A DNA stretch of 64,000 bases, taken from NCBI GenBank assembly GCA_003008705.1, contig PDUO01000005.1, positions 1,119,997-1,183,996 of the forward strand, written 5' to 3'. Numbering within the stretch: position 1 is the first letter of the stretch; each line of letters begins with the position of its first letter. Below the pieces are notes generated by a model. The model was not told the DNA's origin, made no database searches, and was given only the letters and a program-made list of their open reading frames with translations. Source of the DNA: Pezicula radicicola. Lineage: Eukaryota > Ascomycota > Leotiomycetes > Helotiales > Dermateaceae. Made by a program: the position numbers and the translations under genes. This document shows positions 23,893 to 35,588 of this stretch, in pieces.

Positions 23893-26471
23893 AGGCGGCA
23901 CCTCCGCAGCCGTCGTCCTGGCCGACGACAGCTCCCAAATTCCCAATATATCCCTATCCATCCCCGACGACCCATCCACCACGCACCCCTCTTTACCTAC
24001 CAGCACAACTACCTCAAGCACAAACCGAGAGACTCGACCACATTCACCAACAATAAGCTCCTGGTCCCACCAGCAGGCATTACAGCAGGAACCAGCCAGG
24101 CCTGGGACAGGCCCTTGGAATCAGGTTCTCGGTCGGAGACGTCGAAGCAGATCTCCAGGGAGTGGCGAGGAGCAGTCAGACGTCGAGGCACATCTACAAG
24201 ACTCTGTTAACTCCAGGTCGATTGGAAACGAATCACGAAGAAAGCGCAGACGCCAGGACTCTAGAATGCGACCCGAAGGAGAAACGAGCAATTCGAACGG
24301 TACATCAAGGCCATTCCCAAATGGATCTGGTGCATTCAACCTCCATAAGACTGCCCTTTCGAGCTCGACAAATGGTACACAAAAATCTCCAATAGCTATG
24401 AATGGATCCTCGAATACAAATGGGCATCAAGATGGCAAGTCCATGCCAACATATTTTGGACATGATCGAGAAGAAGTGACCCGGATATTAATACAGGCAC
24501 TGACCGACTTGGGATATAATGGGGCGGCTGGTACTCTAAGTAATGAAAGTGGCTATGATCTTGAAAGCCCGGCGGTTGCAGCTTTCCGAAATGCTGTTAT
24601 TCAGGGAGAGTGGAATGAAGCCGAGCAGCTGTTATTTGGGCCCGCAGGTCCAGCAGAGGATGGAGGAGTTAGTCTACATGGAAATGGTTTAGTGCTTGCC
24701 GACGGCGTGGACAAAAATGTCATGCGATTTTGGTTGCGACAGCAGAAGTTCTTAGAACTTTTAGAAGAACGGGACACTGGCAGAGCTCTCATGGTCCTCC
24801 GATGCGAGCTAACGCCACTCTACCAGGATACGGCGAAACTTCATTTTTTATCGAGGTAATATCAAGTTTGGTTTGTGTGTCTAATAGTCACTAACCTGTA
24901 TTGTACAGCTTGCTCATGTGTCAGTCCACCGAGGATCTAAAAGATAAAGCTGACTGGGACGGTGCTCACGGCGAGTCGCGATATCACCTGCTTTCCGAGC
25001 TTTCTAGTGAGTTCATTATTGGAGACCCATCTATCTCGGATGTTCAAATTTCTGACCACCATCAGAATGTATATCGCCGTCTGTTATGTTACCAGAGCAT
25101 CGTCTAGCAGTGCTTCTCCAACAGGTTATACAGAACCAGGTTTCCACTTGCTTATATCACAATACGGCAACTTCGCCATCATTGTACCAAGATCATACTT
25201 GCGATCGGAATAACTTCCCCTTGAGCACTGTAGTTGAGCTTGACAAGCATACTGGAGAAGTCTGGGAGGTCCAATTTTCCCATGATGGTTCGCGCCTTGC
25301 AACTTGTGGAGCTGATGGTACAGTTATCATTTATGATGTGGCAACATGGGAAGTTGTCCACGTTTTCGCGGATCATGAAATTGGGGTTGGCTCACTTGCC
25401 TGGAGCCCGGACGATACGATGATGGTTACATGTGCCCAAGACAAAAGAGCCCGTTTGTGGAATACCGAGGTAACGCTGAAAATCACCTCTTCCAAAATTG
25501 TTGCTGATGTTTGTCTTAGACGGGGGAGTTGATCCGGACCTTGACCCGCTTCGGAGAGCCAGTCACCTGTTGTGTTTGGGCTCCAGATGGTCAAACATTT
25601 GTCACTGGCTGCCTTGCAACAGAGCGTAATTTGTGCCAATGGAATCTCAATGGCGAACTTATTTACGATTGGGGCCGGAATCACCGGATTCAGGACCTCG
25701 CTGTGTCTCCAAACGGAAACCGCTTAGTCGCCATGGATAACTCAAACCACATACATGTCTACAACTTTGTCACACGAGAGCTTGAGTACGAAATGGACCT
25801 CAAAGTCAATTTAAGCTGTGTGAGTATAAGTCAAAACTCAAGATATCTGCTTGTCAACAAGACTGATGGCGAGACACGAATGATGGACCTTGATACACGA
25901 GAGACTGCAAGGATGTTTGTTTCTCCACGTAGGGGTGGTACGTATGTGATCAGGAGCGCCTTCGGTGGTGCTAACGAAAGCTTTGTGGTAACTGGGAGTG
26001 AAGGTAATTTCATAACTTCAAACTTTGGGCACGTAGACTAACCACCGTATCTCAGAGGGTAGTGTATACATCTTCCATAAAGAAAAGGGGACTTTGGTCG
26101 AGAAGCTCGGTGGCCACAAAGCTGGATGCTGTAACGCCGTCTCTTGGAACCCCACAGACCCATGCATGTTCGCCTCAGCCGGTGACGATGCTAAAGTCCG
26201 AATGTAAGTTCCACCTCTCCAACGTAGCACTGGTCTTGATGTTGATCGACACACAGATGGTCCAACGGTGATCGTGAGATCTTATCTAAGAGCGCGAGGC
26301 AATCGAATGGCCACGAGCGAGATTCAAATGGGGTAATGACAATGTTTACGCACACTCGATGATTTTTTTAATGGTTTTACATATTGCATTAACACATAGG
26401 AGCGGCGAATTCGGAGAAGCACAGACTGGGTGGACTCGCATTGTTCGAAAGGCATATTTGATGGCGTTTAG
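23893..26471 (+). CDS. gid7: WD40 protein of the GID/CTLH ubiquitin ligase (Gid7/WDR26-like)
   Basis: Scaffold subunit of the GID/CTLH E3 ligase that degrades gluconeogenic enzymes and other targets. Exons from the first sure ATG: 24266-24855, 24909-25006, 25066-25469, 25520-26003, 26056-26203, 26257-26332, 26400-26471 (623 aa). The LisH-CTLH region covers EEVTRILIQALTDLGYNGAA and the helices to LSRYHLLSELS. WD repeats then include WEVQFSHDGSRLATCGADG, SLAWSPDD and WNPTDPCMFASAGDDAKVRIW. The last exon (RRSTDWVDSH) is supported by phase and splice sites only. The same frame stays open from 23893 to 24265 and encodes plausible Ser/Pro/Arg-rich sequence without ATG, so I place the gene start upstream. 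The true N-terminal exon is unresolved. Confidence 0.8.
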
Positions 26472-26625
26472 GTTTAGGTTGTCAAGGGATCGGGTTTGAT
26501 GTCACCCGCAGCCGCATCGTAGAACTTTGGTTTGGCAAGGGCGTTGTCGAGTGTCCTGATAACCTTGTAGTCAGAATGCACGGATGAAATTGGATCTGGT
26601 CAATTCTTGCGCTAAGTGACACCCA
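26472..26625. other. Short convergent spacer
   Basis: 154 bp between the stop codons of the Gid7-like gene and ribokinase. The 3' untranslated regions probably overlap. No further features seen. Confidence 0.6.
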
Positions 26626-27597
26626 TTACACCTCATCAGCCCAAGGAATGGCACTCTGTGCCCCTTTCTTCTCGCAGGTCCGTCCAGCTGCTTTACAAGC
26701 CCATTTGACAGCATCACTCATAGATCGTAACTCTTGATGTTCATGACGGCGAACAACCTCTAAGGCATAGGCACCTACAAAGGTATCCCCCGCTGCAGTC
26801 GTATCAACAACATTGACTTTATCTCCTATAACTAGTTCACCAGAACTATCCAAAGCATCAACATAGAAAGCCCCCTTCTCACCTAGAGTTACCACCACAT
26901 TTTGAACCCCCTTCTTGAGAAATCCTCTAGCGACTTTCCCCCAATCTGAACCCGAACTTTCTATTTCTTCGACGCTTGTTCCGCCTAGCAAAGCGGCTTC
27001 TGTTTCGTTGACGATCAGGTGCGTGACGGCTTTGTAGACCTCGTCTGGTAACTTAACTGCAGGAGCTGGATTCAGAAGTACTTCGACACCGGCTTTGCGG
27101 GCTGTTTCGAGGATCTGAAGTACGGTGTCCAAAGGTATCTCCAGCTGTAAAATGATGAGTTCAGGTAAAGGTGATCCCAGGGAAGAAGGAAGTTTGAAGT
27201 CTTCGGGTCGTAGAGAGTGATTTGCCCCGGGGTTGAGTAGAATGCGGTTTTCACCACTGCCTGATTCAACGAGAATAACGGCCACACCAGTTGTTGAGCC
27301 TTGAACTATTTTGACTCCAGCCGTATCAATGCCATCTCTTTGCAAAGACGCGATCAGCGAGGGTCCAAATTCATCAGCTCCCACTGCTCCGACCATCTTG
27401 ACTGCTACATCGTCAGATGAAAATGCTTTGCGGCGAGAGAGTCGTGCGCAAGCTACAGCTTGATTGGCTCCTTTTCCTCCGGGCCCGGTTGAGAAGGATG
27501 TTGCTGTCATTGTCTCGCCTCCAGCTGGGACATACGGAGTCAAGGTGACGAGGTCGGTATTGAGTGAGCCAATGATGGATATTACTTTGGGTGCCAT
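26626..27597 (-). CDS. RBK1: Ribokinase, 323 aa, single exon
   Basis: PfkB-family kinase that phosphorylates D-ribose to ribose-5-phosphate for entry into the pentose phosphate and nucleotide pathways. The N-terminal substrate region reads GSLNTDLV followed by GPGGKGANQA (about residues 37-47), the first PfkB signature. The second signature, DTTAAGDTFVGA, is near residues 262-273 and provides the anion hole and catalytic aspartate (GD). A typical NPAPA segment (LLNPAPAVKLPD) and NETEA motif are present. The length is normal and there are no introns. It is divergent from vps1 with 736 bp between starts. Confidence 0.95.
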   Translation of the reverse strand: MAPKVISIIGSLNTDLVTLTPYVPAGGETMTATSFSTGPGGKGANQAVACARLSRRKAFSSDDVAVKMVGAVGADEFGPSLIASLQRDGIDTAGVKIVQGSTTGVAVILVESGSGENRILLNPGANHSLRPEDFKLPSSLGSPLPELIILQLEIPLDTVLQILETARKAGVEVLLNPAPAVKLPDEVYKAVTHLIVNETEAALLGGTSVEEIESSGSDWGKVARGFLKKGVQNVVVTLGEKGAFYVDALDSSGELVIGDKVNVVDTTAAGDTFVGAYALEVVRRHEHQELRSMSDAVKWACKAAGRTCEKKGAQSAIPWADEV

Positions 27598-28333
27598 GTT
27601 GGCGAACTTGAAATGAGACGCTCAGTGACAAGCTGCACAAATTCGCAAAACAACCTTAATTGTGCAAAGACTCGTCGGTTAAGAGTTCCTTGGTAACTGA
27701 CGGTCTTGTCAGCCCATCCTCACCAACATCTAGCTTATCTATAGATATTTTGTTTCAGCCGGAGAGACGTAGGTCGACGGAGCCTAGAACTCAAAGCCCG
27801 CAGAATAGAAAATCAAAGGTGTGAAAGGTGCACTATAAGCTCCCACTCCCACTCCTTAAAAAAAAAAAAAAAGGGGGCACATGACAACACATCATTGTGA
27901 TTCCGATGAGAGAGAGAATTCACTCAAACTCAGCTCCGTATGATTTGTTCCTCCACCTTGACTCAACTTTGAGCTTCATGTTACATTAAAAACAAGCCCG
28001 TGAATGTGTGTGTGTGTGTGACTTACCTCTAGTACCTATTTTCACAAGTAGATGTTTTGGTTTGGAGGCTTGTCCAGTTTACGCACATGATGAATGAATG
28101 ACCGGGGTCCCCCACCAAACGGATCACGTGGAGATATAGTAAAATAACTAGGTACACCTTAGCGAAGGACACCTGAGTTAAACAGCAACCTGGAATTGCG
28201 TCGTCAACACCTACCTCAACGCTACGACTATTTATTCTCGCTCCCACGCCCAAGGCAACCTCCCATCCAAAATCTGCATCTGCCCTTCCCACCGCAGAGA
28301 TCTATAGCCTGATCATACACAACCTCATAAATC
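27598..28333. promoter_or_regulatory. Divergent promoter region, ribokinase and vps1
   Basis: 736 bp. It contains an A homopolymer near 27857-27872 followed by a short G run, and a short GT microsatellite at about 28003-28020. No conserved site was recognised. Confidence 0.5.
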
Positions 28334-30596
28334 ATGGCCGCTCAGGGCGGTATCTCAGATCCCGGCCTCATAACGTCAGTTCCCCTGGAACCTGTATTAC
28401 TATGCGCCAAACACTGACAGAACTTGCGCAGGTTGGTGAATAAGCTGCAGGATGTCTTCACAACAGTCGGTGTTCAGAACCCCATCGATCTTCCCCAGAT
28501 AGTCGTGGTGGGCAGTCAGTCTAGTGGCAAGAGTTCGGTACTGGAGAACATAGTGGGGAGAGACTTGTGAGTCTGCACAAGAGATTTCTATGGCATCACT
28601 AACCACATACTCAGTTTACCTCGCGGAACTGGTATTGTCACAAGACGACCACTCGTACTCCAACTCATCAACAGACAACCAACTGAAGCAAAGACAAATG
28701 GAGCTAAGGAGGGTGACTTGCTTGATGGTAGCACCGATAAGGAAGCAAATACAGACGAATGGGGCGAGTTCCTTCATATTCCAGGCCAGAAGTTTTATGA
28801 TTTCAATAAGATCAGAGACGAGATTGTCAAGGAGACAGAAGCAAAGACAGGTCGCAATGCCGGTATCTCTCCGGCGCCCATCAACCTACGGATATACTCC
28901 CCAAATGTCCTCACACTCACGCTTGTCGATTTACCTGGTCTGACGAAAGTTCCTGTTGGAGACCAACCCCGAGATATCGAGAGACAAATTAAGGAAATGG
29001 TATTGAAGCAAATCAGCAAACCAAATGCAATTATTCTAGCAGTCACAGGCGCAAATACCGATTTGGCCAACTCAGATGGACTTAAGCTTGCACGAGAGGT
29101 TGACCCCGAAGGTCAAAGAACAATCGGTGTTCTCACAAAAGTGGATTTGATGGATGAAGGAACTGATGTGGTGGATATTCTTGCTGGGCGGATCATTCCC
29201 CTGAGACTGGGCTACGTACCAGTAGTCAACAGAGGTCAGAGGGACATCGATAACAAGAAGATCATTTCAGCAGCGTTAGAGAACGAGAAGAATTTCTTCG
29301 AAAACCACAAGGCATACCGAAACAAGAGCTCGTACTGCGGAACCCCGTATTTGGCAAGGAAACTTAACATCATTCTCATGATGCACATTAAGCAGACTCT
29401 GCCAGATATCAAGGCCCGAATCTCTGCGTCTCTTCAGAAGTACTCAACGGAATTGTCAGGCTTGGGAGACTCCATGCTTGGAAACAGTGCAAACATCGTT
29501 CTCAACATCATTACCGAGTTCTCCAACGAGTGGCGCACGGTATTGGATGGTAACAACAATGAGCTTTCAAGTGTCGAACTCTCAGGAGGTGCGAGAATCA
29601 GTTTCGTCTTTCATGAGCTCTACGCCAACGGCATCAAAGCTGTGGACCCATTCGACCAGGTCAAGGACATCGATATTAGAACCATTTTGTACAATTCTTC
29701 TGGATCTTCGCCCGCTCTTTTTGTTGGTACTACTGCATTTGAACTTATCGTCAAGCAACAAATTAAACGTTTGGAAGAACCTAGTTTGAAGTGTGTCTCA
29801 CTTGTTTACGACGAACTGGTCCGTATTCTGACACAGTTACTCGGCAAGCAATTATTCAGACGATACCCAGGGCTAAAGGAGAAGTTCCACCAGGTTGTAA
29901 TCTCATTTTTTAAAAAGGTTATGGATCCAACGAATAAGCTTGTCAAAGATCTAGTTGCCATGGAGTCATGCTACATCAACACTGGCCATCCAGATTTCTT
30001 GAACGGACACAGAGCAATGGCAATCGTTAACGACCGTCACACTCAAGCGAAACCTGTTCAAGTTGATCCTAAGACTGGAAAACCGATACCCGCGGGACCG
30101 AATACGCCGGCGCGAACAGCAAGCCCGACAAACCAGTACGATCCTATGAACGGTGATGCAAACGGTGGATTCTTCGGTAGTTTCTTTGCTTCGAAGAACA
30201 AGAAAAAGATGGCTGCTATGGAAGCACCACCGCCAACCCTCAAAGCTTCTGGGACCTTGTCCGAGAGAGAGGGTGTTGAAGTGGAGGTCATTAGTAAGTC
30301 AAATCCTGGTGGAAACTCGCTTCATCTTGCTGACTTTAGTAGAACTTCTCATCAACTCTTACTATAACATTGTGAAGCGAACTATGATCGACATGGTACC
30401 AAAGGCAATCATGCTCAACCTTGTTCAGTTCACCAAAGATGAGATGCAGCGTGAACTGCTTGAAAACATGTACAGAACTGACACTCTCGACGATTTACTG
30501 AAGGAGAGCGACTACACTGTCCGCAGAAGAAAGGAATGTCAACAAATGGTTGATTCCCTCTCACGTGCGAGCGAGATTGTCAGTCAAGTGCAGTAA
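28334..30596 (+). CDS. vps1: Dynamin-like GTPase Vps1, 703 aa
   Basis: Membrane-remodelling GTPase for vacuolar sorting, endocytosis and peroxisome fission. Exons: 28334-28374, 28432-28566, 28615-30293, 30340-30596 (704 codons with stop). G-motifs: G1 GSQSSGKSS at residues 41-49, switch region [12 protein letters not shown]3 DLPGL near 164, G4 TKVD near 233. The middle/stalk domain ([21 protein letters not shown]) follows, then a basic, low-complexity linker (about 530-610; FFASKNKKK) in place of a PH domain, and a C-terminal GTPase effector domain ([20 protein letters not shown]). Length and order match yeast Vps1. The last intron is short (46 bp) and joins a codon at EVII. Confidence 0.96.
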
Positions 30597-32599
30597 AGGT
30601 TCAGTCTTTGAAACGGCCCGTTTCTAGGCTGCATCAAATGCAAACGCAGCGTTGCTCCCGTCTAACCGTGGAATCAAAACAGCCACACCACTTTGGCGGA
30701 ATCGCTCAACATACGCGAGTGCTCGAGCGCCGGCCCATCCTCATGTGGCCTCCCATACCATAGAATCTTCTTTCACAAGCATCATCTCATACGATACATC
30801 TTGGCACGAAGTTGCCTTGTGTGTGTAACGAAAACGTGGACTACATGAGTGCGGCGAGGGGCATGATTTGGCAGATGCCGAGAACAATGTTTTTAGGGAG
30901 AAAGCGCAAGGCGAACGGTCAAGAGGATAGCGCTGATTTTGTTGTTTATTCGTTTTCTACTACCCAACATCCCCAGACACCTAGATAGCTATAAAGCCCA
31001 ATAACCTCAAGTGGAATAGCCCTCTGTACAAATACAACTTGAATCTTGACGTGTGTATAGAATTGTTGTCTATTTATCTCCTCTACCAAAACATACAAAC
31101 AACATGGCTGAATACATTACCAGCGTGTGGCAACGTTGTACCTACCTATGTACTCAAGAGACTAAGCTCGAAAGCGGTTTCTACTAGCTTGCAGAAAAGG
31201 CTCAGAGGCTGGAATGCACAGTAAGCAGCCTTAATAGCGTTTCCTCAGGCCCACCGCGTTCGTTCTTGACGTGTCACACAGCCGGAGCAGTTCCAACTGG
31301 CTCCAGCGCTCGCTTGTCGCAGGATTCTACTGCAAGGCACGTGGAAAGTGAGGTTTGACACGGTGACACCCTGTTATTTGTATGCGAGATGCCGTCAAGT
31401 ATCAAGATCCCGCCTTTCTTTTGTAGAAAGAAGAAAATAATTGAAAATAGGCAACCGACAAACTTCCATTTTGTTTCCCTTCTGAAACTCTGTGGACACT
31501 TGGATGGGAGCAAGCCGGTATCGGTTTCCTGTCGTTTGTGTTTTACACTTTGCCTTGCATAGGGCTGCCAAACCCCTCCCAAGTGAGGTAGTGTTGACTT
31601 CCCGCGAGACAGACGGGAAGGAGGCAGGCTGGCAAGCTGGCAAGCTGGCAGATTGGCACTGACAGAGGAGGCACGCATGTAATGACAACTGTTTGATCTG
31701 CCCGCTGGGTGTTATGATACCGAAGCGGCTTCGTTGTTGTTGAATCGAATAACAACAAGAGCCTTGTCCCTTCCGCATATTTAAAGACTTGTGAATGGAC
31801 GTCGTAGACGGTATTCATGAACCACGGCTGCCTCCACAAGCATTCAAGTGAGGCTTACCGCTACTTCAAACTTCCATATTTGATTCTTTCAGGTCGCCAC
31901 ACGTTTGCATCCTCTACCTTTCTCAAACTCTCCGAGTGGCTTACTTCCAACCTACTTGCTTCGTCCTTCTAAGCAGTACAGAATCCACCAACCTGTATCT
32001 GAGCCCTTTCATTCCGGTCGGTACAAGACAACCAAGGGTTTTTGGCGCATAGACCTGAAGTAACGAGATGGCAGTTGCTCTGATCCAGATGCCGGATCCG
32101 AGGCGATGTAATGGGCCTCGTGTTGGATTTAAGCAACACAGAGGTATCCGAAATGGCAATTGTCTAATGATGAAGATTGAGACGAGCAGTCCACCCAAGG
32201 CGATGTCGAGAGGTGATCCACCCTCGCCACCTCCCAATCCTCCTCCTAGCCCTAGTCACACCGTTGTGCCGGGTGACGAGCTTGGGGCTTGATAGTGGTA
32301 AGTGTTCCAAGCGTATTTTATCTTGGGATGAGAACTAACTGAGACGATAAAGGAAGGAGTTCGAAACTTTGTCCCTGGCTGCATAAGTACATGTGATGAT
32401 TTTTGGGGTAGATATGAGGTGAAGGATGTGTATCTGGGTTGCATTTGTGTTGGGTCTTCGGGAATGGATGACTTCAGTACATTTAATATGCGGAATTTCT
32501 TTGGTTTCGTTTGTCAGGGGAGGAGAGGGTAGTGGCGTTTCTTCCAGGGCGAGCTTTTGTAATAAGGAAGTTTGGAAAAGTATTGAAATAGAATTGCAA
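30597..32599. other. 2-kb convergent gene-free region
   Basis: Between vps1 (+) and the AMACR-like gene (-). It contains a short minisatellite of the unit GGCAAGCT at 31624-31652 and several medium reverse-strand open frames without family resemblance. A 74-codon plus-strand frame at 32068-32292 is proline-rich (PPSPPPNPPPSPS) but has no other support. I call no gene. Confidence 0.45.
31624..31652 (+). repeat. Short minisatellite (GGCAAGCT-type)
   Basis: Three to four imperfect copies of an 8-10-bp unit (GGCAGGCT, GGCAAGCT, GGCAAGCT, GGCAGATT) in a row within a gene-free region. Confidence 0.6.
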
Positions 32600-33874
32600 T
32601 CACAATTTCGACATCTTTTTGCCAACCAGGCCACCATTCTCAACACTGAAGTCCCTTCCTCTCTGCCACCCCAACCATTTATTCAAGGTCTCTTCTCCTC
32701 CTTGTCCAGGATATAGCATGCTTCCAGTGAAGCCATCACCTTCAACGCCTGCACCTTGACCTATTGATGGGTCTCTGCCTGTTGATCCCTGTTTTACTGC
32801 TAGGCTTGGTGTTTCCCTCAGCGTGACTGAGGGTCTTTGATCACCTTCTCTATTGGGGTCGCTCTCAAGCTCGGTGAGGTCGAGAACAGGTGTGCAGCAT
32901 GCATCTGTTTTATCAAAGACAACCTCCCAATCCGACCTCGTCTTTGACTCGAATATCTTCTCAAAAGTACTTTTCAACTCCGGCCAAGTCTCCCTATCCT
33001 CCCTCGTCTTCTCAATGCCCTGTCCAGATAATCCGAGACCTTTCAAAAGAAGAGCAAAGAACTGGGGTTCCAAAGCCCCAACAGCCATGTACTTTCCATC
33101 CTTCGTCTTATAGGTATCGTAGTAAGGACAACCAGAATCAAGCGTATTCTCCCCCCTCGGCCTTGACCACATAGGTGTCTTCGTCAACATCCGCGGAAAA
33201 GTAACAAGATATGCACTTCCATCTACCATATTCGCCTCAACGACCTGGCCTCTCCCACTCGTTCCTCTCCCCAATAAAGCTAGCAGAATACCTTGGAATA
33301 AAGTAGCTCCCCCACCTGCAAAATCTCCAAGGATATTCGCAGGCGGCAGAGGTTTGTCTCCCTTCCTCCCCAACATTGATAATGCGCCGGATACAGCAAT
33401 ATAGTTGATATCATGCCCAGCCATATCCTTGTACTTCCCATCTCTTCTAAATCCGGTCATTCGTCCAATTATCAGCTTGGGGTTTATTTTGAGTAGGACA
33501 TTGGGCCCGAGACCAAGTTTTTCAAGGACGCCGGGGCGGAAGGGATCGAGTATTACATCTGTATGAGATACTAGGGTTTTGACGAAGGAGATTCCGGCTG
33601 GGGATTTGAGATCTACTGCTATAGAGGATTTGTGACGGGTGAGGAGGTCATTGGTTGGCGGAGGAAGTTCTGTGGTGGAGGTCGAGTGGGTTATCCCCGG
33701 GAGTGCGCGGTCGAGACGGAGGACGGATGCTCCACTGTCTGCGAGTAGGAGACCTGCAAATGGGCCTGGTGCACAGATTAGTAGTGATAACTCAGCGATG
33801 GTGGACGACTTACCTGGAGCAAGGCCGGCGAATTCGAGGACTTTGATGCCGGTCAGTGGTGGAGGTGCTGTCAT
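32600..33874 (-). CDS. CoA-transferase family III / alpha-methylacyl-CoA racemase-like, peroxisomal, 408 aa
   Basis: Acts on CoA thioesters, most likely racemising 2-methylacyl-CoAs for peroxisomal beta-oxidation. Exons 33874-33814 and 33765-32600 (409 codons with stop). The start region [25 protein letters not shown] is the usual family III beginning. Further motifs are [20 protein letters not shown], the AGHDINY histidine segment around the active site, and EANMVDG. The C-terminus is MSKL, so the final tripeptide SKL is a peroxisomal targeting signal type 1. The intron (33813-33766) is 48 bp, has no in-frame stop and would add 16 residues if retained. An upstream hydrophobic in-frame extension to 33991 is rejected as leader. 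Racemase rather than CoA transferase is inferred from the H/D pattern and PTS1. Confidence 0.87.
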   Translation of the reverse strand: MTAPPPLTGIKVLEFAGLAPGKSSTIAELSLLICAPGPFAGLLLADSGASVLRLDRALPGITHSTSTTELPPPTNDLLTRHKSSIAVDLKSPAGISFVKTLVSHTDVILDPFRPGVLEKLGLGPNVLLKINPKLIIGRMTGFRRDGKYKDMAGHDINYIAVSGALSMLGRKGDKPLPPANILGDFAGGGATLFQGILLALLGRGTSGRGQVVEANMVDGSAYLVTFPRMLTKTPMWSRPRGENTLDSGCPYYDTYKTKDGKYMAVGALEPQFFALLLKGLGLSGQGIEKTREDRETWPELKSTFEKIFESKTRSDWEVVFDKTDACCTPVLDLTELESDPNREGDQRPSVTLRETPSLAVKQGSTGRDPSIGQGAGVEGDGFTGSMLYPGQGGEETLNKWLGWQRGRDFSVENGGLVGKKMSKL

Positions 33875-34482
33875 TGTGAAGATTATGTATGTTATAAAGA
33901 TTAGATATGCTACATATACAGCTAGAAGATAGAATTGCAAGCACAAGAAAAATGGTATCCTTACATTGCAGAAAACATACATATGGAGCAATAGCTTGCT
34001 TTTGTTATGCTGTATGAGGAGGAGGCAAGGCTGCCGGCCTGGAGCCGTTACCGAGGTCTTCTGGGAAACGATAGCCTGGAAGTGACGTATGATTGGTCAA
34101 TAATTACAAGTAGCCATTGGCATTGGGAACGTTAGCGATTCTCAATAATGTTCAATGAGTGTTATGTTAATTGTTTTGTAAGAAATGGGTTGAAACAAGA
34201 ACCTGCTGAGCTGTACGAGATCGCTCTACCGTTGAGTTATTAACTTTCCAGTCTACTTTGTAAAATATCATATCTAGTTCTAGCAGCTTGAGTAACTCAC
34301 TTAATTGGGGTAATTTACTTGCCTTCCTATGGGTAGTAGATATCAATGCCTACTCTGTCAGCGCAGACCTCACCTGATCTCTCTACAAGCGCAGCAGCGC
34401 AATTTTTTGGAATCATATCTGATTAGAATACATTACCACTCAGTTTGATGCCACTTGCACTTCGCGCAAAGTACGGAAAGGC
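33875..34482. other. Intergenic spacer with one M2 fragment
   Basis: 608 bp. A piece of the M2 minisatellite lies at 34288-34321 (GAGTAACTCACTTAATTGGG). A D-arm-like string on the minus strand near 34225-34250 does not fold into a complete tRNA. No gene seen. Confidence 0.5.
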
Positions 34483-35588
34483 CTATATGTTTCTGCTGAT
34501 TCCCGGCTCAATGCCTTCCAGTATTTGGAGCAACTCCTCATACACTCTCTTCTGAGACTCTTTCCCATCAGTACTCCTAACAAATCTACTTGGCTCTTTC
34601 ACAACACAGTCCGCCATATACTGCCCGTGACTTTCATCGCCAGCCACTGCTGCTGCTACCAAAGTTCTACTGCCCATCTCTGTAGTTCTTCCTATCAACC
34701 GCTTCCCAATCCACCCGAGGATAGTTAAAGGAAAGACGGCATGTCGCATCAACTCTGAGTGACAAAATCCGGGGGTAAGAGTATTAAGGATGACTTTGGG
34801 TTTCCCTGATTTATCCAATGCTGGAGCCAGTTCCCGAACCGTCAAGATCTCTAGCAGCTTCGAAAGATTGTAGCGATCGCCTTGCCATTTACTCGTGGGG
34901 TCAGCCAGCGCGTTAAAGATTGCCGATGCAGTCCTCTCGTTGAATTTGGCCTAACCAGTTAGTAAATGAGTTGTGCAGCTTAGGAGGAAAGCAAACCTGC
35001 TCATGTGCATCACTAGCTACGATTGTAAGCCGAGGTGTTGCATTGAATTTGGATGCATGTTCTCGAAGCTTTGGCAGAAGTAACAAAGCCATCAAGAACG
35101 TAGAGATGACGTTGACTGCAATTGTTGACTCCGTCCCCTCGACGTTCTCGTACTTGGGCGTTGCTACTCCGGCATTCTCGATCACAACATCCAGACGCTC
35201 CAATTTTTCCGCTCGGGTACAGAAATGCTTAACGCTGGCGTAAGACGTTAGATCAACCTGCCAGACCTCGACCACGTCCTTGCGATTTGTGGTAGCTTCT
35301 ATGTCTTGTCTCGCTGCTTCACCCTTCTCAATGCTTCGGCACGCTAGAATTACCTTCCCTGCATTGAGCCGTACAAAATGGCGGGCTGCCTCGAGGCCCA
35401 GGCCGACATTGCTGCCGGTAACGATGATAGTTTGGCCGTGGAAGTCAGATTCTGGATATGGCAGAGGTGTAAATTGGCTTCTGAGAAATTCGGTGACAAA
35501 ACTTGAGGGACTATCCGACAATTAGTATAGTCCTGAGAGGAGAAGATGGAATATCTTGCAGATTAAAGTGTCCGAAGGGGCTCCACAT
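34483..35588 (-). CDS. Short-chain dehydrogenase/reductase (retinol dehydrogenase/WW-oxidoreductase type), 336 aa
   Basis: NAD(P)-dependent oxidoreductase; the substrate cannot be predicted. Exons: 35588-35560, 35510-34997, 34950-34483 (337 codons with stop). The first intron (35559-35511) begins GCAAGA and ends TACTAATTGTCGGATAG, a GC-AG intron. Without it no ATG precedes the conserved frame. The resulting start MWSPFGHFNLPSSFVTEFLR is typical of fungal members. Rossmann motif TGSNVGLG is at residues 41-48, ENAG replaces the usual NNAG, the catalytic Ser lies in IVASDAH, and catalytic YNLSK is at residues 208-212. The cofactor region CRS after the second strand suggests NADP. Its 5' end faces the gene-poor 35.6-38.7 kb region. 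Confidence 0.85.

Noticed and set aside
31274..31839. Three overlapping reverse-strand frames
   Set aside because: They run over a minisatellite in all three frames with no family resemblance; chance open frames.
32068..32292. Proline-rich 74-codon frame as a small gene
   Set aside because: Only compositional bias; no splice partners or homology recognised, and the reverse strand is open as well.
33875..33991. Hydrophobic N-terminal extension of the AMACR-like protein
   Set aside because: Family members start at the [16 protein letters not shown] position, and a signal anchor would conflict with the C-terminal SKL peroxisomal signal.
34225..34250. tRNA-like D-arm (minus strand TAACTCAACGGTAGAGC)
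   Set aside because: The box A-like string is not followed by an anticodon arm or T arm that pairs properly, and acceptor ends do not match.
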